The notes beneath the pieces are model-generated. The model was not told the DNA's origin. It worked only from the letters and a program-made list of their open reading frames with translations, and did not search any database. A DNA stretch of 64,000 nucleotides from NCBI RefSeq assembly GCF_900454025.1, contig NZ_UGQM01000001.1, positions 4,712,001 through 4,776,000 of the forward strand, written 5' to 3'. Source of the DNA: Mycolicibacterium gilvum (GTDB taxonomy: Bacteria; Actinomycetota; Actinomycetes; Mycobacteriales; Mycobacteriaceae). The position numbers and the translations under genes are program-made. This document shows, piece after piece, positions 16,667 to 27,158 of this stretch; the first letter of the stretch is position 1; each line of letters begins with the position of its first letter.

Positions 16667-17623
16667 TTACTCGTCGTTCTCGTCGACGATCTCGCGCGGC
16701 CACGCCGCCCGCCACTCGTCGGCGGTGATGCCGCCGCGCGGCGCATCGTCGAGTTCCTCGGCGACATCCGCACCGCGCCTGGCCGCCGCGGCCGCCCGCT
16801 CCGCCACGCGGACATCGGCCATGAACTCCAGAACCGCTGTGCGCAAGCCATTCTCGGCGTCGAAGTCGGCGGTCACCGTCACCCAGGTGACCGTGTCCGG
16901 GATCAGATCGACGGGCACCCCGGCGGTCTCGGCGCGCGCGAGCACCTTCTGCGCCAGCGCCAGCGCCGGCTGCGCGGTCGGGATGTCGTCCATGCAGGAC
17001 TGACGGGTCGAGCGTTCGAGCGCCTTGCGCTGCTCCCACTGCGCCAGTTGATCCTCGAGCGAAATGGATTCTCCCGCAAGCACTGCGGGCACCCTGTTGC
17101 CGAGCTTGCGGACCAGCGCGTCGGCGACGTCGTCGATGTCAAAGGGCGCCACAGGACTTTCCTGGGCGATGCGCGCATGGAACAGCACCTGCAGCAGCAC
17201 GTCTCCGAGCTCGTCGCGCAGCTCCGTCAGGTCGCCGCCGTGCACCGCGTCGAAGAGCTCGTAGGTCTCCTCCAGCAGATAGCGACGCAGGGAGTCGTGG
17301 GTCTGCTGGCTCTCCCACGGGCCCGCGGTGCGCAGCTTGTCCATCATCGCCACGGCATCGACCAACCGGTCACCGGACTGCGCGGCAGGCGCGGCGATCA
17401 ACCGCTCCCCCGCCGCGACGCGCGCCTGCACCGACGGATGCTGCGGATCTGAGGACAGCAGCACCTCGGCGGGATCGCCGGTGTAGGACGGCCGGGCCGA
17501 CGGCAGCGACCACGGCACCTTGATCGGCATTTCCTCGGTGTACTGCACGTCGCCGCGGAGCAGCTCGATCGCCTCGACAGGCACCAGCGACGGGCGACGC
17601 GGATCGACGAGGACGACGGTCAT
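16667..17623 (-). CDS. mazG: Nucleoside triphosphate pyrophosphohydrolase MazG
   Basis: 318 aa. The MazG catalytic motif is seen as LLEETYELFDAV followed by LTELRDELGDVLLQVLFHA (EExxE...ExxD), and a second, weaker helical repeat lies in the C-terminal half. It cleaves NTPs to NMP and pyrophosphate, cleansing oxidised or aberrant nucleotides. The N-terminal about 95-residue extension is typical of the mycobacterial protein. A -10-like TATAAC lies 8 bp before the ATG. Downstream of mfd on the same strand (52-bp gap), a pairing of two DNA-quality functions also found in M. tuberculosis (Rv1020-Rv1021). Confidence 0.92.
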   Translation of the reverse strand: MTVVLVDPRRPSLVPVEAIELLRGDVQYTEEMPIKVPWSLPSARPSYTGDPAEVLLSSDPQHPSVQARVAAGERLIAAPAAQSGDRLVDAVAMMDKLRTAGPWESQQTHDSLRRYLLEETYELFDAVHGGDLTELRDELGDVLLQVLFHARIAQESPVAPFDIDDVADALVRKLGNRVPAVLAGESISLEDQLAQWEQRKALERSTRQSCMDDIPTAQPALALAQKVLARAETAGVPVDLIPDTVTWVTVTADFDAENGLRTAVLEFMADVRVAERAAAAARRGADVAEELDDAPRGGITADEWRAAWPREIVDENDE

Positions 17624-17675
17624 CGCTGTCGGTTATATCAGCTTTGCCGGACGGTCACCCATTCGTTGGCCAGCC

Positions 17676-20600
17676 CTACTCGTGCAGCACCTTGATCAGT
17701 CCCGCGACGAAGTCCACGAGTTCCCGATCGCGGATCCGCGGCGCTCCGACACCCTGTCCCGCGCGCGGGATCGGCACCTGCACCGTCGAGGTGGTGGCGC
17801 GATAGTTCGCGCCGGAATAGAGCCGCTTGAGCCGCAGCTGCGCGGAGTCCGGCAGCGTCAGCGGAGAGATCCGCAGCGTCGACGCCGACGCCGAGACGGC
17901 ACCGACCTCGGTGATGCCCGCCGCGCGCGCCAGCAGCCGCAGCCGCGCCACCGCCACCAGCAGCTCGGCCGGCTCGGGCAGCGGCCCGTACCTGTCCACG
18001 AGTTCCTCGATGACCGCGTCGACGGCGGCGTCGTCGGGTGCCGCCGCCAGCCGGCGATAGGCCTCCAACCGCAATCGGTCGCTGCCGATGTAGTCGGGCG
18101 GCAGATGCGCGTCGACCGGCAGGTCGATCCGCACGTCCTTCGGTTCTTCTGGTGTCGCAACGGTTTTCCCGTCTGCAGCCGCCCGATATGCTTCGACGGC
18201 CTCGCCGACCAGCCGCACGTACAGGTCGAAGCCGACCCCGGCGACGTGCCCGGACTGCTCGGCGCCCAACACGTTTCCGGCGCCGCGGATCTCGAGGTCC
18301 TTCATCGCGACGGCCATCCCGGCGCCGAGCTCGTTGTTCTGCGCGATGGTCGCGAGCCGGTCATAGGCCGTCTCGGTCAGCGGCACCTCGGGCGGGTACA
18401 GGAAGTACGCGTAACCGCGTTCACGCGACCGGCCGACGCGCCCGCGCAGCTGATGCAGCTGCGACAGTCCGAACGTGTCAGCACGCTCCACGATCAACGT
18501 GTTCGCGTTCGAAATGTCCAGTCCCGTCTCGACGATCGTGGTGCACACCAGGATGTCGTACTCCCGGTTCCAGAACCCCTCGACGGTCTTCTCCAGCTGC
18601 TCCTCGGGCATCTGTCCGTGGGCGACGACCACCCGCGCCTCGGGCACCAGCTGGCGCACCTTCGCCGCGGCCGAGTCGATGGTGCGGACCCTGTTGTGAA
18701 TGTAGAACGCCTGCCCGTCGCGCAGCATCTCGCGCCGCAGCGCCGCGGCGATCTGCTTGTCGTCGTGCTGCCCGACATAGGTCAGCACCGGGTAACGCTC
18801 CTCCGGCGGAGTCAGGATCGTCGACATCTCGCGGATGCCGGCCAGGCTCATCTCCAGCGTGCGCGGGATCGGGGTGGCGCTCATCGTCAGCACGTCGACG
18901 TGGGTGCGCATCGACTTGATGTGCTCCTTGTGCTCGACGCCGAAGCGCTGCTCCTCGTCGACGATGACCAGACCGAGGTCCTTCCACGTGACGCCGGTCT
19001 GCAGCAGCCGGTGCGTGCCGATCACGATGTCGACCGACCCGTCCTTCATCCCCTCCATGGTCGCGCGCGACTGGGCGGGATCGGTGAACCGCGACAACCC
19101 CTTGACGGTGACCGGGAAACCCGTCATCCGCGCGGTGAACGTCTGCAGATGCTGCTCGGCCAGCAGCGTCGTCGGCACCAGCACCGCGACCTGCTTGCCG
19201 TCCTGCACGGCCTTGAACGCCGCCCGCACCGCGATCTCGGTCTTGCCGTAGCCCACGTCACCGCAGATCACCCGGTCCATCGGGACCGGCTTCTCCATGT
19301 CGGACTTGACCTCGGTGATCGCGGTGAGCTGATCGACGGTCTCGGTGAACCCGAACGCGTCCTCCATCTCGACCTGCCACGGGGTGTCCGAAGAGAACGC
19401 GTGCCCCGGCGACGCCTGGCGTTTGGCGTAGAGCGTCACCAGCTCGGCGGCGATCTCGCGAACTGCCCGGCGCGCTTTGGTTTTCGTGTTCGCCCAGTCG
19501 CTGCCGCCGAGCCGCGACAGCGTCGGTGCCTCCCCGCCGACGTAGCGCGACAGCTGATCGAGCGAGTCCATCGGCACGTACAGCTTGTCGGTACCGCCGC
19601 CGCGCTTCGCTGAGGCGTACTCCAGCACCAGGTACTCCCGGCGCGCGCCGCCGATCACCCGCTCGGTCATCTCGACGAAGCGGCCGATGCCGTGCTGGTC
19701 GTGCACGACGAGGTCCCCCGCGGTCAGCGCGAGCGGGTCGACCACGTTGCGCCGCTTGGCCGCCAGCTTCTTACCCTCGGTGGCCGCGGCCCGGTTGCCG
19801 GTCAGGTCGGTCTCGGTGATCACCACGAGGTTCGCGCCCGGGATCACCACCCCGTCGTGCAGCGGGCCCTTCAGGACACCGACCACACCTTCCTTCGGTG
19901 CCATACCCAGTTCGAGAATCATTGCGGGCGTGTCGGATTCGGACAGCTGCTCGACGACACGCTGACAGGTTCCGGCACCCGGGGTGACGACCGCCCCGAA
20001 GCCACCGGTCGCGACATGGGCGCGCAGCATCGCGAAGATCTCGTCTGGACCTGTTGCGATGGGCTGCGCCAAGCGCGCCGACGGCGCGGGACGGATGTCG
20101 AGGGCGGTGGACTCGCCGGCACCGCTGTCGAGCTGGCTCAGCGTCCACCACGCGTGCCCGCCGTCGCGCGCGGCGTCCCGCGCCTCGTTGTAGGTCACAT
20201 AGCCGGACGCGCCGAGTGCCCCGAGGTCGATCGGCACATCCCCGCCGACGGCGGCCGTCGACCACGAGGCCTCCAGGAACTCGCGGCCCGTCTTGATCAG
20301 ATCGGCGGCGCGGGTACGGACCTTCTCGGGGTCGCACACCAACAGCGGGGTGCCCTCGGGCAGGTGATCGGGCAGGGTGGCGAAATCGCTGGGCCGCAAC
20401 AGCGGAAGCAGCGCCTCCATCCCGTCGACCGGGATACCCTCGGCCAGCCGCGCGAGCATGTCGGGCACACTGCCCGGCACGTTGTTCTCCGAGACCGGAT
20501 GTTCTGCCGACAAGGCGGCGGCGCGCTCGCGGACATCGGCGGTCAGCAGCAGCTCCCGGCACGGCACCGCGATCACGGTGTCGATCTCGATCTCCGGGAT

Positions 20601-21284
20601 CGACCGCTGATCGGCCACGGAGAACATCCGCATCTCGGAGATCTCGTCGCCCCAGAACTCCACCCGCACCGGATGCTCGGCCGTCGGCGGGAAAAGGTCG
20701 AGAATGCCGCCGCGGACCGCGAATTCGCCGCGCTTGCCCACCATGTCGACCCGCGTGTAGGCCAGGTCGACCAACCGCGCGACGACTGAGTCGAAGTCCG
20801 CCTCGGCACCCACGGTCAGGGTCACCGGATCGATCTGCGCGAGGTCGGGCGCCATCGGCTGCACCAGCGAACGCGCCGTGGTGACGACCACCCGCAGCGG
20901 CTCACCGAGGCGGGCGTCGTCGGGGAACGCCAGCCGACGCAACAGCATCATCCGCGCGCCGACGGTGTCGACACCCGGTGAGAGTCGTTCGTGCGGCAGG
21001 GTTTCCCACGACGGGAACATCGCCACAGAGTCGCCGAACACGCCACGCAACTCGGCGGTCAGGTCGTCGGCCTCGCGTCCGGTCGCGGTGACGACCAGCA
21101 GCAGCCCGGCCTGGGCGAGCGCGGACGCCACGAACGGGCGGGCGCTCGCGGGCCCGACGAAATGGAGATCGGCGGGCCGGTCGGCGCCACGGCGTGCGAT
21201 CTCCTGCAGGGAGGGGTCGCGCAGCGCGAGTTCGACGAGGCCCGCGATCGGGGTATGGACATGGAGAGTCCCCGATGCGGTCAT
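17676..21284 (-). CDS. mfd: Transcription-repair coupling factor
   Basis: 1202 aa, full length. Order: UvrB-like N-terminal modules ([24 protein letters not shown]), RNA-polymerase-interacting CarD-like domain ([20 protein letters not shown]), superfamily 2 translocase with Walker [17 protein letters not shown] near residue 675 and Walker B box [15 protein letters not shown], the TRG motif region, and the C-terminal TRCF domain ([12 protein letters not shown]). It removes stalled RNA polymerase at lesions and recruits UvrA. The ATG start follows GGAG. Upstream are the divergently organised TetR and PucR regulator genes. Confidence 0.97.
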   Translation of the reverse strand: MTASGTLHVHTPIAGLVELALRDPSLQEIARRGADRPADLHFVGPASARPFVASALAQAGLLLVVTATGREADDLTAELRGVFGDSVAMFPSWETLPHERLSPGVDTVGARMMLLRRLAFPDDARLGEPLRVVVTTARSLVQPMAPDLAQIDPVTLTVGAEADFDSVVARLVDLAYTRVDMVGKRGEFAVRGGILDLFPPTAEHPVRVEFWGDEISEMRMFSVADQRSIPEIEIDTVIAVPCRELLLTADVRERAAALSAEHPVSENNVPGSVPDMLARLAEGIPVDGMEALLPLLRPSDFATLPDHLPEGTPLLVCDPEKVRTRAADLIKTGREFLEASWSTAAVGGDVPIDLGALGASGYVTYNEARDAARDGGHAWWTLSQLDSGAGESTALDIRPAPSARLAQPIATGPDEIFAMLRAHVATGGFGAVVTPGAGTCQRVVEQLSESDTPAMILELGMAPKEGVVGVLKGPLHDGVVIPGANLVVITETDLTGNRAAATEGKKLAAKRRNVVDPLALTAGDLVVHDQHGIGRFVEMTERVIGGARREYLVLEYASAKRGGGTDKLYVPMDSLDQLSRYVGGEAPTLSRLGGSDWANTKTKARRAVREIAAELVTLYAKRQASPGHAFSSDTPWQVEMEDAFGFTETVDQLTAITEVKSDMEKPVPMDRVICGDVGYGKTEIAVRAAFKAVQDGKQVAVLVPTTLLAEQHLQTFTARMTGFPVTVKGLSRFTDPAQSRATMEGMKDGSVDIVIGTHRLLQTGVTWKDLGLVIVDEEQRFGVEHKEHIKSMRTHVDVLTMSATPIPRTLEMSLAGIREMSTILTPPEERYPVLTYVGQHDDKQIAAALRREMLRDGQAFYIHNRVRTIDSAAAKVRQLVPEARVVVAHGQMPEEQLEKTVEGFWNREYDILVCTTIVETGLDISNANTLIVERADTFGLSQLHQLRGRVGRSRERGYAYFLYPPEVPLTETAYDRLATIAQNNELGAGMAVAMKDLEIRGAGNVLGAEQSGHVAGVGFDLYVRLVGEAVEAYRAAADGKTVATPEEPKDVRIDLPVDAHLPPDYIGSDRLRLEAYRRLAAAPDDAAVDAVIEELVDRYGPLPEPAELLVAVARLRLLARAAGITEVGAVSASASTLRISPLTLPDSAQLRLKRLYSGANYRATTSTVQVPIPRAGQGVGAPRIRDRELVDFVAGLIKVLHE

Positions 21285-21353
21285 GATGGCTCCATCGTAG
21301 GCACTGCCCGGCGCAGCCAGAAATTGATGATCAGCGCCCGCAGAGCAGCCGCA

Positions 21354-22004
21354 CTACTCCTCGTGCAGCACCGGGTCGGACTCCAGGTGGGTCAGACCGT
21401 TCCAGCACAGGTTGACCAGGTGCGCGGCGACGACCTCCTTCTTGGGCTCGCGCACGTCGAGCCACCACTGCGCGGCCATCGACACCGAACCGACGAGCGC
21501 CTGCGCATAGAGCGGCGCGAGGTCGGGATCGAGCCCGCGCCGGGAGAAGTCCCCGGCCAGGATCGACGCGACCTGGCTGACCGCGTCGTTGAGCAGTGTC
21601 GAATAGGTGCCCTGGGTGATGCTGGCCGGTGAGTCGCGGATCAGGATGCGGAACCCGTCGGTGCGCTCCTCGACATAGGTCAGCAGCGCCAGCGCCACCC
21701 GCTCGACCCGGACCCGGGAGCGGTTGTCGGCCAGAGACGAGGTGATGCCGTCGAGCAGCGCCGACATCTCGCGGTCGACGACGACTGCGTACAGCCCTTC
21801 CTTGCCGCCGAAGTGCTCGTAGACGACAGGCTTGGACACGTTGGCGCGCAACGCGATCTCCTCGATCGACGTCCCGTCGAAGCCCCGTTCGGCGAACAGC
21901 GACTTCGCGATCTCGATCAGTTGCTGACGTCGCTCACTGCCCGTCATCCTGGCGCGCGGAGCGCGGGCGTGAACGGGGACCTCGGGCTTGTGCGGCACGG
22001 CCAC
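21354..22004 (-). CDS. TetR-family transcriptional regulator (Rv1019-like)
   Basis: 216 aa. HTH at about residues 20-65: RRQQLIEIAKSLFAERGFDGTSIEEIALRANVSKPVVYEHF in its family-typical order; the remainder is an all-helical ligand domain. The GTG start was chosen because TACCCT lies exactly 7 bp before it (leaderless pattern); a downstream ATG (21947) would give a 197-aa form, and that alternative remains open. Located between mfd and the divergent pucR-type gene. It may control itself and its neighbours; the ligand is unknown. Confidence 0.88.
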   Translation of the reverse strand: MAVPHKPEVPVHARAPRARMTGSERRQQLIEIAKSLFAERGFDGTSIEEIALRANVSKPVVYEHFGGKEGLYAVVVDREMSALLDGITSSLADNRSRVRVERVALALLTYVEERTDGFRILIRDSPASITQGTYSTLLNDAVSQVASILAGDFSRRGLDPDLAPLYAQALVGSVSMAAQWWLDVREPKKEVVAAHLVNLCWNGLTHLESDPVLHEE

Positions 22005-22011
22005 GCGTCTC

Positions 22012-22049
22012 AGGGTAAACGGTGCACACGGCCGGACCAGGCGTAGCGT
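22012..22049. promoter_or_regulatory. Divergent promoter region of TetR and PucR genes
   Basis: Minus-strand TACCCT (22017-22012) sits 7 bp from the TetR GTG. Plus-strand TAGCGT (22044-22049) sits 8 bp from the PucR-type GTG at 22058. The two genes are separated by only 53 bp, so a regulator bound here would affect both. Confidence 0.4.
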
Positions 22050-22057
22050 CAACGTTC

Positions 22058-23566
22058 GTGATCACGCTGGATCGCCTGATCAACGTCCTCGGCGGCTACG
22101 GCGCGCGCTGGCAGGGAGGTTCGGCGGACAGGCAGACCGAGCTTCGCAGCGTGGTGCTGCCGGAGATCGTCGACGGCCGCACCGTCTCCGGGGACGTGCT
22201 GCTCGCGATCGGTGCCGCCACCACCAGCGAGGCGGTCCGCTGGGCCCGGGCCGCACGGGCCGTGGTGGTGCTGACCCGCGGTGGCGGCGATCCCGAACCC
22301 GACACCGCCGGCGTCGCGGTCCTCGTCGTCGACTCGGCGATGCCGTGGAGCGAGTTCGCCGCGATCGTGTACGGGCTGGTCATGGAAGGCCGTGAGACCG
22401 AGTCGGGGCGCGGCCCCACCGACCTGTTCGCGCTCGCCGACAACCTGTCCAACGCCGTGGGCGGCGCCGTCGTCATCGAGGACCGGGCCTCGCAGGTGCT
22501 CGCGTTCTCCCGCGGCCAGCTCGACGCCGACCCGGCCCGAGCGGCGACGATCCTGGACCGGCAGGCGCCGCCGTCGCTGCGCGCGGTGTTCGACGCGCAC
22601 GGGGTCTTCGCCCACCTGGCCGTGTCCGACGAGCCGCTGTTCGTGCCGGGCGACGACGCCGTCGGGCTCACCGGCCGGATGGTGGTGGCCGCACGCGCCG
22701 GTCGCGAACTGCTGGGATCGGTGTGGGTGGCGGTGCCGAAACCGCTCGCCGGCGCGCAGCGACAGGCTCTGGCCGACGGCGCGCGCACCGTCGCCCTGCA
22801 CCTGCTGCGATCGCGGGCCAGCGCCGACCTCGAACGTCAGGTCGAATCGGAGATGGTGATCCGGCTGCTGGAAAGCCCGGCGGATGCCGAGACGGTCGCC
22901 AGCCGCCTCGGACTTCCACCGTCGGCACTGCGCGTGATCGCGCTGCGCGCCGTCGACACGGCGGGCAGGCATTCGGCTCTGCTGCAGATGTTCGAACGCG
23001 CGACCGCGGGGTTCGGCTGGTCCCGTCCCTCCCGCAGCGCGCTGGCCGACGCGACGGTCTACACCGTGCTGGCCGCCGAACCCGCCGCGGTGGCACGTGA
23101 CTGGGTCTCCGCCTTGATCTCCACGCTGCCCGACCAGGTGACCGTGAAGGCCGGCATCAGCGCGCCCGCGGCGGCGACCGACCTCGCGGTGGCCCGCACC
23201 GAGGCCGACGAATGCCTGGCACTGCAGGAGAGCACCGACGCCGGCGAGCCGCCGGCCTACGACGAATCATGGGACGACCTGCTGTTGCGGCGGTTGAAGA
23301 CGGCGGCGCGCTCCGGACGGACCCCGACGCGCGGCGCGGTCGCCGAGTTGCGGGAACACGACAGCGCGCACGGCACCGCCTACGTCCCGACGTTGCGGGC
23401 CTGGCTGCAGGAACGCGGTGACCCGGTGCGCACCGCGGCGCACCTCGGGGTGCACGAGAACACCGTCAGATACCGGATGCGCCGGATGGCCGAACTCACC
23501 GAGCTCCACCTCGACGACGCGCGTAAGCGATTCGCGATGACGATCGAGCTTGCCGTACTCGACTGA
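22058..23566 (+). CDS. PucR/CdaR-family transcriptional regulator
   Basis: 502 aa. The N-terminal PucR-like domain begins VITLDRLINVLGGYGARW, a central GAF-like region follows, and the C-terminal HTH_30 domain contains PTLRAWLQERGDPVRTAAHLGVHENTVRYRMRRM. Family members activate purine, amino-acid or aromatic catabolism genes in response to metabolites. The second GTG was chosen because of the preceding TAGCGT -10; a GTG 36 bp upstream would overlap the promoter. No obvious target operon follows, since the next gene is a gre-like factor 360 bp away. Confidence 0.88.
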   Translation: MITLDRLINVLGGYGARWQGGSADRQTELRSVVLPEIVDGRTVSGDVLLAIGAATTSEAVRWARAARAVVVLTRGGGDPEPDTAGVAVLVVDSAMPWSEFAAIVYGLVMEGRETESGRGPTDLFALADNLSNAVGGAVVIEDRASQVLAFSRGQLDADPARAATILDRQAPPSLRAVFDAHGVFAHLAVSDEPLFVPGDDAVGLTGRMVVAARAGRELLGSVWVAVPKPLAGAQRQALADGARTVALHLLRSRASADLERQVESEMVIRLLESPADAETVASRLGLPPSALRVIALRAVDTAGRHSALLQMFERATAGFGWSRPSRSALADATVYTVLAAEPAAVARDWVSALISTLPDQVTVKAGISAPAAATDLAVARTEADECLALQESTDAGEPPAYDESWDDLLLRRLKTAARSGRTPTRGAVAELREHDSAHGTAYVPTLRAWLQERGDPVRTAAHLGVHENTVRYRMRRMAELTELHLDDARKRFAMTIELAVLD

Positions 23567-23926
23567 CCGCCCGTTGTCGTAATGCGACATTGTTCTAGGC
23601 CCCGTTTGTCGGATCGGGACAAAGCGCGTCGCTGCCGGGACGCCGACCATGGAAGACGTCGGCCTTCGATCAGGTCCGGCACAGGTCACGACAGGTCACG
23701 CGATGTTCGGGGGGTGCGGAATGGGCAGCGGTTCCTGCTCCGTGGTCGTCTCCCCATCGGTGCTGCGCGAGGGGCAGCACTGATGGCCGGCCCTTCCGTC
23801 GCGTCCCCTTTCCAGTCACGGGCCGCCACGCTCACTCTTCCCCTCTGACGAGGGTTCCCAGGTCGTCAGGGGCGGCGGCGCTATCCCGCCCCTGACGACG
23901 ATCACTCCTACCGGAAGGAACAGCCC
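23567..23926. other. 360-bp intergenic region with dyads and a tandem repeat
   Basis: No convincing gene. It holds TGTCG-taatg-CGACA (23575-23589) right after the PucR stop, TTTGTC-N7-GACAAA (23605-23623), two adjacent copies of ACAGGTCACG (23681-23700), and a 13-bp perfect hairpin (23863-23898). The dyads are candidate regulator sites; the 10-bp direct repeat resembles tandem response-regulator half-sites. A small RNA is possible but not demonstrated. Confidence 0.5.
23863..23898 (+). promoter_or_regulatory. 13-bp perfect hairpin in the leader of the gre-like gene
   Basis: TCGTCAGGGGCGG pairs perfectly with CCGCCCCTGACGA across a 10-nt loop, ending 28 bp before the ATG. It could be a terminator/attenuator or an RNA element controlling this transcription-factor gene. 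Confidence 0.5.
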
Positions 23927-24400
23927 ATGCAACCCGCCGACACCATCTGGATGTCCCCGCAGACCCGCGAGAGCCTCGAGCAGGAGCTGGCCGCCCTGAT
24001 GGCCACACCCGGTCCCGCGGGCTCCGACGAGGTCGTCGACGCCTGGCTCGCCCGCAAGGAACGCATCAGGCAGATCCACGAACTGCTCACCAAGGCCGAG
24101 CACGCCGTCGACCCCGCCGACGACGGAGTGGCCGAGCCGGGCATGGTGCTCACCGTCCGCTTCGACGACGCCGGCGACACCGAGACCTTCCTGCTCGGCA
24201 CCCGCGCCACCGCCGACTCCGAGCTCGACGTCTACAGCGTCAACTCGCCGATGGGCAGCGCGCTGCTCGGCGCGACACCGGGACAGCAGCGCAGCTATCA
24301 GCTGCCCAACGGCGGCACCCAGCACGTCACGCTGCTGTCCGCCAAACCCTTCGCCGCGCACGCACTCGAAGCGGTCACCGCGGGCTCGCCACAGCGCTGA
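23927..24400 (+). CDS. GreA/GreB-family transcript cleavage or elongation factor-like protein
   Basis: 157 aa. The N-terminal part (TRESLEQELAALM...DEVVDAWLARKERIRQIHELLTKAE) is a short coiled-coil hairpin like that of Gre factors. The C-terminal part (GMVLTVRFDDAGDTETFLLGTRA...YSVNSPMGSALLGATPGQ) matches the GreA/GreB FKBP-like domain, which docks in the RNA polymerase secondary channel. The acidic tip residues of canonical GreA are not clearly present, so it may modulate rather than stimulate transcript cleavage. Start supported by GGAAGGAA about 7 bp upstream. Preceded by a striking leader hairpin. Confidence 0.85.
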   Translation: MQPADTIWMSPQTRESLEQELAALMATPGPAGSDEVVDAWLARKERIRQIHELLTKAEHAVDPADDGVAEPGMVLTVRFDDAGDTETFLLGTRATADSELDVYSVNSPMGSALLGATPGQQRSYQLPNGGTQHVTLLSAKPFAAHALEAVTAGSPQR

Positions 24401-24447
24401 ACCGGCACCACGGTGGGCTAGAGTCGCACGCGTAACTGGTGGCCCGG

Positions 24448-24519
24448 TCCGTCGTGGTGTAATCGGCAGCACCTCTGATTTTGGTTCAGATAGTTCAGGT
24501 TCGAGTCCTGGCGACGGAG
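24448..24519 (+). tRNA. tRNA-Gln (anticodon TTG)
   Basis: 72-nt cloverleaf. Acceptor arms TCCGTCG / CGACGGA, anticodon arm TCTGA / TCAGA around loop TTTTGGT with anticodon TTG at 24481-24483, and T-arm CAGG-TTCGAGT-CCTG. The CCA end is not encoded. Located between the gre-like gene and glmU, the same position next to glmU as in other mycobacteria as far as recalled. Confidence 0.95.
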
Positions 24520-24573
24520 CTCATCACGCGGTGAGCGCACGCCCGATCGGGCGGCCCGGCAGGGAAGGAACCC

Positions 24574-26070
24574 ATGAGTGACGCCGCGGTCGTGATCCTG
24601 GCAGCAGGTGCCGGCACCCGGATGAAATCCGACACCCCGAAGGTCCTGCACAGCCTCGCCGGTCGCAGCATGCTCGCCCACAGCGTGCACGCCGTCGCGG
24701 GTCTCGGCCCCCGCCACCTCGTGGTGGTCGTCGGCAAGCATCGCGAGCAGGTCGCGCCGGCGGCCCTGCAGATCGGCGAACACCTCGGCAGGACCGTCGA
24801 CATCGCCGTCCAGGAGGAGCAGCGCGGCACCGGCCACGCCGTGGAATGCGGGCTGGCGGCGCTGCCCGCGGACTTTCACGGCGTCGTCGTGGTCACCGCG
24901 GGCGATGTGCCGTTGCTGGACACCGACACGCTGGCTCAGCTGATCGCCACCCACGACGCCGAATCGGCGGATGTCACCCTGCTGACCACCACGATGGCCG
25001 ACCCGACCGGCTACGGGCGCATCCTGCGCACCCAGGACGGCGAGGTGATCGGCATCGTCGAGCAGGCCGACGCCACCGAGTCCCAGCGCGCGATCACCGA
25101 GGTCAACGCCGCGGTCTACGCGTTCGGTGTGGGCGCGCTGCGGTCCGCGCTGAGTCGCCTCAAGACCGACAACGCCCAGGGCGAGCTGTATCTGACCGAC
25201 GCGATCGCGCTGGTGCGCGGCGACGGCGGCACCGTGCGCGCCGTGCACGTCGACGACCCCGCGCTGGTCGCCGGTGTGAACGACCGGGTGCAGCTCGCCG
25301 ACCTCGGGGCCGAGCTGAACCGACGCGTCGTGGCGGCCCATCAGCGGGCCGGCGTGACGATCGTCGACCCGGCGACAACCTGGATCGACGTCGACGTGAC
25401 CATCGGCCGCGACACCGTCGTGCGTCCCGGAACACAGCTGCTCGGCGCCACCGCCGTGGGCGGCCGCTGCGAGATCGGACCCGACACCACGCTCACCGAC
25501 GTGACGGTCGGAGACGGCGCGCAGGTGATCCGCACCCACGGGACGTCGTCGCAGATCGGTGCCGGCGCGGCCGTCGGCCCGTTCACCTACCTGCGGCCCG
25601 GCACGGCGCTCGGGGCGGACGGCAAGCTCGGGGCGTTCGTCGAGACCAAGAACGCGACCATCGGCACCGGCACCAAGGTGCCGCACCTGACCTACGTCGG
25701 CGACGCCGACATCGGCGAGCACAGCAACATCGGCGCCTCCAGCGTTTTCGTCAACTACGACGGAGAAACGAAGAGCCGCACCACGATCGGCTCGCATGTG
25801 CGCACGGGTTCGGACACCATGTTCGTCGCCCCGGTGACCGTCGGCGACGGCGCGTACACCGGCGCGGGCACCGTCATCCGTGACGACGTACCCCCGGGCG
25901 CGCTGGCCGTGTCGGCCGGTCCGCAGCGCAACATCGAGGGATGGGTGGCGCGCAAACGGCCGGGCAGCAAGGCGGCCGCAGCGGCCGAGGCGGCGGCCGC
26001 CGACGGGGACACGGCTGCCGCCGACCGCGCCGCGGCCACCGCAAAACCGGCCCCGGCTACCGGCGAGTAG
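24574..26070 (+). CDS. glmU: Bifunctional GlcNAc-1-phosphate uridyltransferase / GlcN-1-phosphate acetyltransferase
   Basis: 498 aa. The N-terminal pyrophosphorylase domain has [18 protein letters not shown] (residues 9-26), QRGTGHAVE and TAGDVPLL. The C-terminal left-handed beta-helix starts near 260 and includes [24 protein letters not shown] and [13 protein letters not shown]. It makes UDP-GlcNAc for peptidoglycan and arabinogalactan linker. The Ala-rich C-terminal tail (about 470-498) is a mycobacterial feature. Start supported by GGAAGGAA. First gene of a plus-strand run with prs, arsC and lpqT. Confidence 0.97.
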   Translation: MSDAAVVILAAGAGTRMKSDTPKVLHSLAGRSMLAHSVHAVAGLGPRHLVVVVGKHREQVAPAALQIGEHLGRTVDIAVQEEQRGTGHAVECGLAALPADFHGVVVVTAGDVPLLDTDTLAQLIATHDAESADVTLLTTTMADPTGYGRILRTQDGEVIGIVEQADATESQRAITEVNAAVYAFGVGALRSALSRLKTDNAQGELYLTDAIALVRGDGGTVRAVHVDDPALVAGVNDRVQLADLGAELNRRVVAAHQRAGVTIVDPATTWIDVDVTIGRDTVVRPGTQLLGATAVGGRCEIGPDTTLTDVTVGDGAQVIRTHGTSSQIGAGAAVGPFTYLRPGTALGADGKLGAFVETKNATIGTGTKVPHLTYVGDADIGEHSNIGASSVFVNYDGETKSRTTIGSHVRTGSDTMFVAPVTVGDGAYTGAGTVIRDDVPPGALAVSAGPQRNIEGWVARKRPGSKAAAAAEAAAADGDTAAADRAAATAKPAPATGE

Positions 26071-26173
26071 CGTTCGGCAGCCGTTTGTTGGCATTCTGGT
26101 AACCCGCCAGCACAGGGGCGTCCGCGCTCCGTACGATGACCCCGTATCCACCGCCGACGCCGAGGGCAGCCCC

Positions 26174-27154
26174 GTGAGCCACGACTGGACCGACAACCGC
26201 AAGAACCTGATGCTCTTCTCGGGTCGGGCGCACCCCGAACTCGCCGAGCAGGTCGCCAAGGAGCTCGACGTCCCGGTGACCGCGCAGACGGCCCGGGTCT
26301 TTGCCAACGGCGAGATCTTCGTCCGCTTCGACGAGTCGGTGCGCGGCTGCGACGCCTTCGTGCTGCAGAGCCATCCCGCGCCGCTCAACGAGTGGATCAT
26401 GGAGCAGCTGCTGATGATCGACGCGCTCAAGCGCGGCAGCGCCAAGCGCATCACCGCGATCCTGCCGTTCTATCCGTACGCCCGCCAGGACAAGAAGCAC
26501 CGCGGCCGCGAGCCCATCTCCGCGCGTCTCATCGCCGACCTGTTCAAGACCGCCGGTGCGGACCGGATCGTGACCGTCGACCTGCACACCGACCAGATCC
26601 AGGGCTTCTTCGACGGCCCGGTGGACCACATGCGGGCCCAGAAGCTTCTCACGGGCTACATCGCCGACAACTACGCCGACCACGACATGGTCGTTGTCTC
26701 CCCCGACTCCGGCCGCGTCCGCGTCGCCGAGAAGTGGGCCGACTCCCTGGGCGGCGTGCCGCTGGCCTTCATCCACAAGACCCGCGATCCGCTGGTGCCC
26801 AACCAGGTCAAGTCCAACCGTGTCGTCGGCGACGTCCGCGGCAAGACATGTGTGATCACCGACGACATGATCGACACCGGCGGCACCATCGCCGGCGCGG
26901 TGCGGCTGCTCAAGGAGGACGGCGCCGGCGACGTGATCATCGCCGCGACCCACGGCGTGTTGTCCGACCCGGCCCGCGACCGGCTCGCCGAGTCGGGTGC
27001 GTGCGAGGTGATCGTCACCAACACCCTTCCCATCAGCGAAGAGAAGCGTTTCCCGCAGCTGACCGTGCTCTCGATCGCGCCGCTGCTGGCCAACACCATC
27101 CGGGCGGTCTTCGACAACGGTTCGGTGACAAGCCTTTTCGACGGATCGGCATAG
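26174..27154 (+). CDS. prs: Ribose-phosphate pyrophosphokinase
   Basis: 326 aa from a GTG start, the same length as the M. tuberculosis enzyme. Makes PRPP from ribose 5-phosphate and ATP, feeding nucleotide, His/Trp and arabinan (DPA) synthesis. Seen: LFSGRAHPELAEQVAKEL, the flexible loop FANGEIFVRFDESVRG, ATP-site PYARQDKKHRGREPISARL, DLHTDQIQGFF, and the PRPP loop VITDDMIDTGGTIAGA. Directly downstream of glmU (103-bp gap), linking two precursors of the mycobacterial cell wall. An in-frame upstream start is ruled out by overlap with glmU. Confidence 0.96.
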   Translation: MSHDWTDNRKNLMLFSGRAHPELAEQVAKELDVPVTAQTARVFANGEIFVRFDESVRGCDAFVLQSHPAPLNEWIMEQLLMIDALKRGSAKRITAILPFYPYARQDKKHRGREPISARLIADLFKTAGADRIVTVDLHTDQIQGFFDGPVDHMRAQKLLTGYIADNYADHDMVVVSPDSGRVRVAEKWADSLGGVPLAFIHKTRDPLVPNQVKSNRVVGDVRGKTCVITDDMIDTGGTIAGAVRLLKEDGAGDVIIAATHGVLSDPARDRLAESGACEVIVTNTLPISEEKRFPQLTVLSIAPLLANTIRAVFDNGSVTSLFDGSA

Positions 27155-27158
27155 CCCT

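Noticed and set aside
17520..19613. Long plus-strand frame antisense to mfd and the start of mazG
   Set aside because: Mfd motifs (Walker A, DEEQ box, CarD-like domain) are unambiguous on the minus strand; the plus frame is a codon-bias shadow.
23582..23848. 88-codon plus-strand frame in the PucR-gre gap
   Set aside because: Arg/Ser-rich with no domain, no ribosome binding site, and it covers dyads and repeats that look regulatory.
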